Positions 1-5,167 of a stretch of 6,952 bases of DNA are shown here, one piece after another (position 1 is the first letter of the stretch; the number at the start of each line of letters is the position of its first letter). Under the pieces are notes generated by a model. The model did not search any database, was not told the origin of the DNA, and was given only the letters and a program-made list of their open reading frames with translations. The DNA comes from Syntrophaceae bacterium PtaB.Bin038. GTDB lineage: Bacteria; Desulfobacterota; Syntrophia; Syntrophales; UBA2192. The stretch spans positions 1 through 6,952 of the forward strand of contig MVQS01000135.1 in NCBI GenBank assembly GCA_002067855.1. Reading direction: 5' to 3'. Position numbers and translations under genes: made by a program.

Positions 1-1
1 G

Positions 2-112
2 CTGCTGGCCATCCTGGAGCTCATGAAGATGCGCGTGGTCAGGGCCTTTCAGTCCGATCCCTTCGGGCCGATCCGTATATTCCCGGCGGTGGAGGAGTCA
101 ACCGATGGATGA
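2..112 (+). CDS. scpA: ScpA (segregation and condensation protein A), C-terminal fragment
   Basis: Only the last 36 codons lie in the window; the gene begins upstream. The visible peptide runs LLAILELMKMRVVRAFQS and then DPFGPIRIFPAVEESTDG before TGA. This resembles the C-terminal winged-helix end of the kleisin ScpA, where a leucine-rich helix is followed by a basic strand and an acidic-aromatic PFGxIxI segment. ScpA bridges the SMC ATPase heads and binds ScpB in the bacterial condensin complex that compacts and segregates the chromosome. The identification rests on this short tail plus position: the frame overlaps the scpB start by 8 nt, the usual translationally coupled scpA-scpB arrangement. 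The fragment alone would not be diagnostic. Confidence 0.8.
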   Translation: MLAILELMKMRVVRAFQSDPFGPIRIFPAVEESTDG

Positions 113-626
113 CATGAGATCCGTGATCGAGGCGCTGGTGTTCGCTTCGGACGCTCCCGTCTCGGTGGACCGTTTGAGGGACGTCCTCGGGGAGGCGGAT
201 CGCAAGGCGATCCTGGAGATCCTGCAGGACATCGAGCTGGAGTACCGGCAGCGGCGCGGCGGGCTGTGCCTCATGGAAGTCGCCGGCGGGTACCAGTTCA
301 GGACCAAGGCGGAGTACTCTCCCTGGATCCGGAAGCTCAGGGGGATCCGCCCCGTGCCCCTGACTCCCGCGGCCATGGAGACCCTCTCCGTCGTCGCGTA
401 CCGCCAGCCCGTGACGCGTCAGGAGATCGAGAAGATCCGCGGGGTCGACGTGAGCGGTTCCCTCAAGGGCCTGCTGGAGAAGAAGCTCGTCCGGATCGTG
501 GGCCGGAAGAACGTCCCCGGCAAGCCCATCATGTACGGAACGACGAAGCGCTTTCTCGAGGTCTTCGACCTGAAGGACCTCTCCGAGCTGCCTACGCTGC
601 GGGAGATCACGGAGATGGAGGAATAG
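105..626 (+). CDS. scpB: ScpB, condensin accessory protein (SMC-ScpAB complex)
   Basis: This 173-residue protein is the winged-helix subunit that dimerises and binds ScpA in the SMC-ScpAB condensin, acting on the nucleoid. Two winged-helix domains are expected, at about residues 1-75 and 85-160. The most recognisable stretch is residues 94-160: LSVVAYRQPVTRQEIEKIRG (94-113), then a GLLEKKLVR helix (122-130), VGRKNVPGKP (132-141) and a YGTTKRFLEVF strand (144-154). This is the signature segment of the family. Length is typical for short ScpB proteins. The ATG is supported by GGAGGAG at 91-97, 7 nt upstream, and it overlaps the scpA stop by 8 nt, so the two are probably translationally coupled. 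The C-terminus is acidic. No defect is seen. Confidence 0.95.
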   Translation: MDDMRSVIEALVFASDAPVSVDRLRDVLGEADRKAILEILQDIELEYRQRRGGLCLMEVAGGYQFRTKAEYSPWIRKLRGIRPVPLTPAAMETLSVVAYRQPVTRQEIEKIRGVDVSGSLKGLLEKKLVRIVGRKNVPGKPIMYGTTKRFLEVFDLKDLSELPTLREITEMEE

Positions 627-629
627 CCC

Positions 630-1370
630 ATGGAGGAGAGGCTCCAGAAGATCATCGCCGCCGCGGGCATCTGCTCCAGGCGGGCGGCCGAAGAGCTCAT
701 CCTTGCCGGGAAGGTGCAGGTCAACGACCGGGTCGTCCGGCAGCTGGGGACCAAGGCCGACCCGCAGCGCGACGAGATCCGCGTCGAGGGGCGCCTGATC
801 ACGACCGAGGTGGAGCGCCTCTACCTGATGCTCAACAAACCCGCCGGCTACGTGACCACGCTGAAGGACCCCGAGGGGAGGCCGGTGGTCACGGACCTCC
901 TGCGCGAGGTGGGCGGGCGCGTCTACCCTGTAGGCCGCCTGGATTACGACTCCGAGGGCCTGCTCATCCTGACCAACGACGGCGCCTTCGCCGAGCGCGT
1001 GCAGCACCCCCGGTACGAGATCCCGCGCACCTACCTGGCGAAGGTCCGCGGCAGGGTCACCCGGAAGGAACTCCAGTCGCTTCTCAAGGGGATCGAGCTG
1101 GAGGACGGGCCTTTCACGGTCGACGGTATCCAGGAGGAGAAGTTCAACGAAAAGAGCCAGTGGCTCCGGGTCACCATTTCCGAGGGCCGCAACCGGATCA
1201 TCCGGCGTGCCATGGAGGCCCTGGGGCATCCCGTGGCGAGGCTCATCCGCGTATCCGTCGGAGGCCTGGAGCTTGGGGACCTCAAGCCGGGCCAGTACCG
1301 TCGGCTCCGCAAGAAGGAAGTCGAGGGGCTTTTGCGGCCCCGACGGAACCGAACAGAAAAATGTTCTTGA
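630..1370 (+). CDS. rluB: 23S/16S rRNA pseudouridine synthase, RsuA/RluB family
   Basis: This 246-residue cytoplasmic enzyme should isomerise a specific uridine to pseudouridine in rRNA; RluB modifies 23S rRNA near the peptidyl-transferase centre. An N-terminal S4 RNA-binding domain covers about residues 1-60 (RLQKIIAAAGICSRRAAEEL at 4-23, then GKVQVND at 27-33). The catalytic domain starts at LNKPAGYVTT (68-77). GRLDYDSEGLLILTNDG (102-118) carries the catalytic aspartate D105. EGRNRIIRRAMEALGHPVAR (185-204) and the GDLKPGQYRRL ending (216-226) are typical. It starts 3 nt after scpB, with GGAGGA at 617-622 inside the end of scpB, so co-translation with scpAB is likely. RsuA and RluE are close relatives; the RluB assignment rests on synteny with scpB as much as on sequence. 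The stop codon overlaps the -35 box of the next promoter. Confidence 0.9.
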   Translation: MEERLQKIIAAAGICSRRAAEELILAGKVQVNDRVVRQLGTKADPQRDEIRVEGRLITTEVERLYLMLNKPAGYVTTLKDPEGRPVVTDLLREVGGRVYPVGRLDYDSEGLLILTNDGAFAERVQHPRYEIPRTYLAKVRGRVTRKELQSLLKGIELEDGPFTVDGIQEEKFNEKSQWLRVTISEGRNRIIRRAMEALGHPVARLIRVSVGGLELGDLKPGQYRRLRKKEVEGLLRPRRNRTEKCS

Positions 1371-1396
1371 CATTCCGGGATGATGAAAACTAATAT
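1367..1396 (+). promoter_or_regulatory. Sigma70-type promoter for the HU/IHF-family gene
   Basis: A perfect -35 hexamer TTGACA lies at 1367-1372, overlapping the rluB stop codon (1368-1370). It is followed after 18 nt by TAATAT at 1391-1396 (4 of 6 matches to TATAAT). ACTAAT at 1389-1394 is an alternative -10 with 16-nt spacing. Expected transcription start is about 1403, giving a leader of roughly 77 nt. The region is markedly A/T-rich compared with its surroundings, and an ATGAAAA repeat lies in the spacer. The inference is independent transcription of the DNA-binding gene from the scpAB-rluB unit. Confidence 0.65.
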
Positions 1397-1435
1397 CCAA
1401 TGAAAACGCGCAATTAATCCCTTTTCATTTTTCAT
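1383..1435. repeat. Four copies of the 7-mer ATGAAAA in the HU-gene promoter and leader, two direct and two inverted
   Basis: ATGAAAA occurs at 1383-1389 (inside the promoter spacer) and at 1400-1406 (at the inferred transcription start); both copies are followed by C. Its complement TTTTCAT occurs twice in tandem at 1422-1428 and 1429-1435. The copy at 1400-1406 can pair with either downstream copy to form a 7-bp A/U-rich stem. They may be binding sites for a regulator (autoregulation by the HU-family product is possible) or an RNA stem. The repeats are read directly; any function is inference. Confidence 0.45.
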
Positions 1436-1468
1436 CGACAGGCCCTTGGGGCTTATTCCGCTTTACAC

Positions 1469-1477
1469 GGGGGGGGG
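1469..1477 (+). promoter_or_regulatory. G9 homopolymer acting as the ribosome-binding site of the HU/IHF-family gene
   Basis: Nine consecutive G residues end 2 nt before the ATG at 1480. No conventional AGGAGG is present, so the G tract itself must pair with the CCUCC of 16S rRNA in some register. This is an unusual Shine-Dalgarno region and a homopolymer long enough to be prone to slippage or to sequencing error. Confidence 0.55.
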
Positions 1478-1479
1478 AC

Positions 1480-1806
1480 ATGAACAAGTCGGGATTGATC
1501 GAGGAGCTTGCACGGAGGGAGAACCTGACGGAGAAAAAGGCCACCGACGTGGTCAATCTCATTTTCAAGGGATTCACGGAAGAACTAAAGAATAACGGGC
1601 GCATCGAGATCCGCGGCCTCGGCAGCTTCGTCGTGCGCAACTACGAGTCCTACACGGGGCGAAACCCCAAGACGGGCATGAACATCACCGTCTCCCCCAA
1701 GCGGTTGCCTTTCTTCAAGGTCGGCAAGGAGCTCCGGGACAAGGTGAACCTGGAGAGCGAAGACGAGGGCGTTATCCGGAGCGAAAGCAGCAACATCGCG
1801 GAATAA
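1480..1806 (+). CDS. HU/IHF-family DNA-bending protein with acidic C-terminal tail
   Basis: This 108-residue protein belongs to the HU/IHF family of small dimeric nucleoid proteins that bend DNA. Residues 1-45 give the two-helix dimerisation body (MNKSGLIEELARRENL then KKATDVVNLIFKGF). GRIEIRGLGSFVVR (40-53) is the classic beta strand, and RNPKTG (61-66) is the DNA-arm tip with the intercalating proline P63. SPKRLPFFKVGKELRDKVN (72-90) closes the fold. The RNPKTG and PFFKVGKELR wording is IHF-like, but I cannot tell whether it makes homodimers or pairs with a second subunit. Residues 91-108 (LESEDEGVIRSESSNIAE) extend past the usual end near residue 90-94 and are acidic. The start is fixed by family alignment (MNKSxLI) and lies 2 nt after a G9 tract. 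It has its own promoter and ends 57 nt before the next gene. Confidence 0.93.
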   Translation: MNKSGLIEELARRENLTEKKATDVVNLIFKGFTEELKNNGRIEIRGLGSFVVRNYESYTGRNPKTGMNITVSPKRLPFFKVGKELRDKVNLESEDEGVIRSESSNIAE

Positions 1807-1847
1807 CTCCCTTCCCGTCAGACGGGACCGCCGCCGCGCCTGCACAC

Positions 1848-1877
1848 AGGGGATCATGATCCGATGATCCCTTTTTT
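1848..1877 (+). terminator. Intrinsic-terminator-like hairpin with T6 tract overlapping the M50 protease start
   Basis: GGGATCAT at 1850-1857 pairs perfectly with ATGATCCC at 1864-1871 around a 6-nt loop. Two outer pairs (G1849-T1872 as G-U, A1848-T1873) are possible. The 3' arm is followed directly by TTTTTT (1872-1877). This is the form of a Rho-independent terminator and sits 42 nt past the HU-family stop codon. The ATG of the next gene is the first three bases of the 3' arm, and its AGGGGA Shine-Dalgarno (1848-1853) lies in the 5' arm. The same structure could therefore hide the start site in the mRNA. A perfect 12-bp palindrome GGATCATGATCC (1851-1862) is nested inside. Confidence 0.5.
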
Positions 1878-2766
1878 GTTTATGGGACTGAAATCGAGCC
1901 TTCGCCGCCTGCTCTCGAGCCCCGGGTTCAACCATCCCCTGGTCCCGGCGGGGCTTTTCGCCGTGACGGTTCTCACGACCCTCGCGGCCGGGGCGATGCA
2001 GGCCGGCGTGAACCCCATCGAGAACCCTTCCGAAATCTGGAAGGGCCTTCCCTTTTCCTTCACGCTGCTCCTGATCCTCGGCTGCCATGAACTGGGCCAC
2101 TGGGCGGCCTCCCGCAGGCACGGGGTGGATGTCAGCTTCCCCTACTTCATCCCGGGCCCCACGCTCGTGGGGACCTTCGGGGCCTTCATCGCCATGAAAT
2201 CCCCCGTATCGGACCGCAATGCCCTCATCGACATCGGCGCGGCGGGTCCCCTCGCGGGGCTCGTCGTGACGATCCCCGTCCTGTTCGTGGGCCTGTCGCT
2301 CTCGCAGATCGTGCCGGCGGCGCAGACGGAAGGGGTGGGCATCCACCTCGGCGAGTGCGCGCTGTTTTCTGCCGTCAACTGGCTCGTCAACGGCACGATC
2401 GGGCCCGACCGGGACGTGATCCTGCACCCCGTGGCCTTCGCGGGGTGGATCGGGCTTCTCGTGACCTCCCTCAACCTCATCCCCGTGGGACAGCTCGACG
2501 GCGGGCACATCATCTACGCGATCTTCGGTCACCGGCAGCGAGAGGTGGCCTGGATGGTGGTGGGGATGCTGCTCGTCCTCGGCATCCTGGGCTGGGAGGG
2601 GTGGCTCATCTGGGGCGGGATCCTGCTCGCGCTGGGCGTTCGCCACCCGCCGGTCATCTACGACGGGGGGGAGCTGGACAACCGGCGCCTGGCGGTGGGG
2701 TATCTCGCCATGCTGTGCTTTGCGCTGACCTTTACCCCGATCCCCTTCACGAGCATCAACATATGA
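1864..2766 (+). CDS. Membrane-embedded site-2-protease-type zinc metalloprotease (peptidase M50 family)
   Basis: This 300-residue multi-pass membrane protein has the M50 zinc site. CHELGHWAASRRHGVD (74-89) carries zinc ligands H75 and H79 and the catalytic glutamate E76. The second core motif LNLIPVGQLDGGH (203-215) supplies the third ligand D212. Hydrophobic segments are visible at about 28-48, 62-83, 121-146, 187-205, 229-258 and 276-292. Between them FPYFIPGPTLVGTFGAFIAMKSP (92-114) is the pattern of the bacterial/plastid EGY-like site-2 protease branch, which lacks a PDZ domain. Family members cleave substrates within the membrane; no substrate can be inferred here. The ATG at 1864 follows AGGGGA by 10 nt but lies in a hairpin. 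ATG 1882 (residue 7) is an alternative start without a Shine-Dalgarno. Its 3' end meets radC head-on. Confidence 0.88.
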   Translation: MIPFLFMGLKSSLRRLLSSPGFNHPLVPAGLFAVTVLTTLAAGAMQAGVNPIENPSEIWKGLPFSFTLLLILGCHELGHWAASRRHGVDVSFPYFIPGPTLVGTFGAFIAMKSPVSDRNALIDIGAAGPLAGLVVTIPVLFVGLSLSQIVPAAQTEGVGIHLGECALFSAVNWLVNGTIGPDRDVILHPVAFAGWIGLLVTSLNLIPVGQLDGGHIIYAIFGHRQREVAWMVVGMLLVLGILGWEGWLIWGGILLALGVRHPPVIYDGGELDNRRLAVGYLAMLCFALTFTPIPFTSINI

Positions 2767-2769
2767 GAA

Positions 2770-2842
2770 GGTTCGAGGTCCGAGGAACGAGGACCGAGGC
2801 ACAGAAAGAAATCCACGAACCTCGCACCTCGATCCTCGAGCC
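2770..2842. repeat. Inverted array of 7-bp CGAGG/CCTCG units between convergent genes
   Basis: On the plus strand four tandem heptads of form NNCGAGG occupy 2772-2799 (TTCGAGG, TCCGAGG, AACGAGG, ACCGAGG). After 20 nt, three heptads CCTCGNN occupy 2820-2840 (CCTCGCA, CCTCGAT, CCTCGAG). Aligning 2770-2792 with the reverse complement of 2820-2842 gives 18 of 23 matches, so either transcript could fold into a long imperfect hairpin, with alternative 7-nt registers. It fills almost the whole 81-nt gap between the M50 gene and radC, so a bidirectional transcription-ending or RNA-stabilising role is plausible. No T tract follows on either strand, so it is not a classic intrinsic terminator. Confidence 0.7.
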
Positions 2843-2847
2843 TGCTT

Positions 2848-3531
2848 TCAGAGGATTCCCTCTTCCCGGAAGCTGAAGAAGCGGTTTTCACCCACGATGA
2901 GGTGGTCGTGCAGCGCGATGTCCATGACGCGGGCCGCGTCCTGGAGGACCCTCGTGAGCCGGATGTCCGCGTCGGAGGGGCGCACGTGTCCCGATGGGTG
3001 GTTGTGTACGAGGATGATCGCCGAGGCCTTGTGCGCGAGGGCCCTCTCGAGGACCTTGCGGGGGTAGACGACGGCCTGGTTCACGATGCCCTCCTGGATC
3101 GTCTCCACCTGGAGGATGCGGTTTCGGGCATTGAGGTAGATGACGGCGAAGTGCTCGTCCTTGAGGCCGCCCATGGAGGAGAGGCAGTAGTCGATCAGTT
3201 CCCTCGTCGAGGAGATCTGCTCGTGCTCCTCGGCCCGCTGCCGGAGGTAGAGGGAGCCGGCCTCCCGGACGACGCGGAACAGGGAGGCTGCGTGGGGTCC
3301 GATCCCCGGGGTTGCCAGCAGGGCCTCGCGGTCGGCGTCGAGAACCCCCCTCAGGCCGCCGAAGCGCTTCAGGAGCTCTTTCGCGAGAGGTTTCACGTCC
3401 CTGCGGGGCAATGCGTAAAAGAGAAGAAGCTCCAGGACCTCGTAATCCTGGAGGCCGGTGATGCCCGCCCGTTCGAACCGGGCTTTCAGCCGGTCGCGGT
3501 GTCCCAGGTGGTGGGGGCCGTCGGGGTTCAT
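2848..3531 (-). CDS. radC: RadC family JAMM/MPN-domain protein
   Basis: About 227 residues from the start chosen here. Numbering from the longer ATG at 3543: an N-terminal helix-hairpin-helix region (residues 15-100, LGHRDRLKARF, then LLATPGIGPHAASLF at 75-89) precedes the JAMM domain. Its motif HNHPSGHVRPSDAD (180-193) gives H180, H182 and D193 in HxHx10D spacing, with E130 as likely catalytic partner. IYLNARNRIL, YPRKVLERAL and HDHLIVGEN are family hallmarks. RadC was historically tied to DNA repair, but its biochemical role is unsettled; the motif predicts zinc binding. A GGAGG at 3548-3544 directly abuts ATG 3543 (no spacing) and lies 12 nt before ATG 3531, so I favour 3531. It begins 27 nt after znuB stops, on the same strand, and appears to be the last gene of the zinc operon. 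Confidence 0.93.
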   Translation of the reverse strand: MNPDGPHHLGHRDRLKARFERAGITGLQDYEVLELLLFYALPRRDVKPLAKELLKRFGGLRGVLDADREALLATPGIGPHAASLFRVVREAGSLYLRQRAEEHEQISSTRELIDYCLSSMGGLKDEHFAVIYLNARNRILQVETIQEGIVNQAVVYPRKVLERALAHKASAIILVHNHPSGHVRPSDADIRLTRVLQDAARVMDIALHDHLIVGENRFFSFREEGIL

Positions 3532-3543
3532 CGTCGATGTCAT

Positions 3544-3548
3544 CCTCC
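3544..3548 (-). promoter_or_regulatory. Shine-Dalgarno GGAGG that decides the radC start
   Basis: Read on the minus strand, GGAGG touches ATG 3543-3541 with no spacer, which is too close for normal initiation. It stands 12 nt before ATG 3531-3529, which is long but workable. It is the only strong Shine-Dalgarno in the znuB-radC gap and argues for the shorter RadC. Confidence 0.4.
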
Positions 3549-3558
3549 GGACGTTCCG

Positions 3559-4404
3559 TCAATGTTTCAGCCTGAACAGCCGCACGCCCACGACCGATAC
3601 GAGGTAGGCCGCCCCCGCGATCACGATGATCGTCGCCCCGGCGGGCAGGTTGGGGCCGTAGCTCAGCGCAAGCCCGGCCGTCGTGAACGCAACGGTGAGC
3701 AGGGCCGACAGCAGCATCATGTGCCACAGCCGTTTCGTAAACTCGCCGGCGACGGCGGCGGGAAGCGTGATGATGGCGATGACCATGATGATCCCGACGA
3801 CGGTGACGAGCAGCACAACGGTGAGGGCGGTCATGCAGAGAAGGAGAAGATAGAACGCTTCGACCCGGACCCCCCGGAGACTCGCGAATTCCTCGTCGAA
3901 GCAGATGGCGAGGAACTGGTTGTAGAAAAGCGCGGCGACGATCACGACGAGGAGATCCAGGCCGGCGATCAGCCAGAGGTCCTGGGTGGAGACCATCAGG
4001 ATGCTGCCGAAGAGGTAGCTCATCAGATCCTCGTTATAGCCCGGCGTCTGGGAGATGAACAGGATTCCGGCGGCCATGCCCACGGCCCAGAGCGCCCCGA
4101 TCACGGTGTCTTCTCGCTGCCGTGCCTTCATGCTGACCAGGCCGATGGCCAGCGCCGCGATCAGGGAGGCCAGGACCGCGCCGTAGAGCGGGTCGAACCA
4201 GTCCCATCCGCGGACCACCTGGAAATAACGGGCGGCCCCGAGCCCCCCCAGGACGGTGTGGGAGATGCTTCCCGCTATATAGCTGATCTTCTTGGTGACG
4301 ACGTAGCTGCCGATGATCCCGCAGGCGACGCCCGCGAGCACTCCGACGAGCAGGGCATGCTGCAGAAACGGGTATCGCGGCAGGTCCGTCAGGAATTCTC
4401 CCAT
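3559..4404 (-). CDS. znuB: Zinc ABC transporter permease (ZnuB-like, cluster 9 family)
   Basis: This 281-residue inner-membrane permease carries metal ions released by the binding protein. Hydrophobic segments lie at about 15-37, 43-62, 74-92, 98-118, 143-163, 183-216, 228-248 and 254-275, the 7-9 helix layout of the ZnuB/MntB/TroC family. Family marks include the N-terminal VGVLAGVACGIIGSYVVTKK (20-39), SHTVLGGLGAA (48-58), and the cytoplasmic coupling segment DEEFASLRGVRVE (170-182), where the ATPase docks. VGIIMVIAIITLPAAVA (203-219) is also conserved. The ATG starts 16 nt after the ATPase gene stops, preceded by a purine-rich GGAAGGGA. Zinc rather than manganese or iron specificity is inferred from the zur and znuA neighbours; the permease sequence alone does not settle it. 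Confidence 0.9.
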   Translation of the reverse strand: MGEFLTDLPRYPFLQHALLVGVLAGVACGIIGSYVVTKKISYIAGSISHTVLGGLGAARYFQVVRGWDWFDPLYGAVLASLIAALAIGLVSMKARQREDTVIGALWAVGMAAGILFISQTPGYNEDLMSYLFGSILMVSTQDLWLIAGLDLLVVIVAALFYNQFLAICFDEEFASLRGVRVEAFYLLLLCMTALTVVLLVTVVGIIMVIAIITLPAAVAGEFTKRLWHMMLLSALLTVAFTTAGLALSYGPNLPAGATIIVIAGAAYLVSVVGVRLFRLKH

Positions 4405-4420
4405 GGGTGCTTCCCTTCCT

Positions 4421-5161
4421 TCATCCCTCCCGGTGGTGGTGCCGGACCATGCAGACGTCGGACAGGTAGAGATCCCGGATGACCTCGCCCGTCACAGACG
4501 CGGTGGGGTGAACCATGACCCGGCGGTTGACGCACACCACGCTCTGGACGTAATGGGAAACGAACCCCAGGTCGTGACTGACCACGACCACGGTGATGGT
4601 CTTGCTCATTTCGTGAAGCAGCTCGAAGAGCTCCGTTTCCACCACCATGTCCACGTTGGCCGTCGGTTCGTCGAGGAACAGCATCTGCGGTTCCGAGGCC
4701 AGGGCCCGGGCGATGAGCACACGCTGGCGTTGACCGCCGGACAGGGCCATGAACGGCCGGCCGGCCAGGTCCTGCATCTCCAGCTTGAGCAGCGCATCGA
4801 GGGCGATGGCCCGGTCCGTGCGGCTGTACGGGCCGATTCGCCGCCCCTGTCCCAGACGCCCCATGAGGACGACGTCGAGAACGCTCACGGGAAACTGCAG
4901 GTCGAGCTGGACCTGCTGGGGCATGTACCCGATGAGGGCCCGCGCCTTCACGGGGGGCATCCCCAGGACCTCGATGGTCCCCTGGGAAGGCCTGAGCAGG
5001 CCCAGCATGAGCTTCAGCAGGGTTGTCTTGCCGCCCGCGTTGGGGCCGACGATCGAAATGAAGGACCGTTCCGGGATCGTGAAATGGACATCTTCCAGGA
5101 CGGAAATCCCATCGTAGGAAAACGACACGTGGCTGACCTTGACGACGTCCCTGGAATTCAT
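4421..5161 (-). CDS. znuC: Zinc ABC transporter ATP-binding protein (ZnuC-like)
   Basis: This 246-residue cytoplasmic ATPase energises the importer. The Walker A GPNAGGKTT spans 39-47 (K45, T46). The Q-loop is near YMPQQ (79-83), the ABC signature LSGGQRQRVLIARAL spans 140-154, and Walker B with the catalytic glutamate is LFLDEPTANVD (161-171, E165). The switch histidine is H196 in VVSHDLG. The GPNAGGKTTLLK form and the LGMPP segment match metal-cluster ATPases. The C-terminus ends MVRHHHREG, a small histidine cluster (241-243). E. coli ZnuC has a longer histidine-containing tail, so a regulatory metal role is possible but unproven. It begins 6 nt after znuA stops, with GAGGAG just upstream of ATG, and is followed 16 nt later by the permease gene. 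Translational coupling is likely. Confidence 0.93.
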   Translation of the reverse strand: MNSRDVVKVSHVSFSYDGISVLEDVHFTIPERSFISIVGPNAGGKTTLLKLMLGLLRPSQGTIEVLGMPPVKARALIGYMPQQVQLDLQFPVSVLDVVLMGRLGQGRRIGPYSRTDRAIALDALLKLEMQDLAGRPFMALSGGQRQRVLIARALASEPQMLFLDEPTANVDMVVETELFELLHEMSKTITVVVVSHDLGFVSHYVQSVVCVNRRVMVHPTASVTGEVIRDLYLSDVCMVRHHHREG

Positions 5162-5167
5162 GGCTCC

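Noticed and set aside
39..1400. Long open frame on the minus strand (about 453 codons) opposite scpB and rluB
   Set aside because: Antisense shadow typical of G/C-rich coding DNA. The translation is Asp/Leu/Pro/His-rich with no recognisable domain, and it runs opposite two confidently identified genes.
1440..1454. Small hairpin AGGCCC-TTG-GGGCTT in the HU-gene leader as a terminator of rluB
   Set aside because: Six pairs including a G-U, a tight loop and no T tract. It lies downstream of the HU promoter, so it would block that gene as well.
1814..1826. 13-nt palindrome CCCGTCAGACGGG after the HU-family gene as a terminator
   Set aside because: A 5-bp stem with a 3-nt loop and no T tract; the stronger hairpin with T6 at 1848-1877 is a better candidate.
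2772..2840. CRISPR-like array in the heptad region
   Set aside because: Units are 7 bp, contiguous, without unique spacers, and arranged as an inverted pair.
2850..2863. AGAGG-ATTC-CCTCT hairpin at the 3' end of radC as its terminator
   Set aside because: Five-bp stem inside the last radC codons with no T tract in the direction of transcription.
2902..4482. Plus-strand open frame of about 526 codons opposite radC and znuB
   Set aside because: The product is rich in Asp, Gly, Glu and His with no family pattern, while the minus strand encodes clear RadC and ZnuB. Codon-position G/C bias explains the openness.
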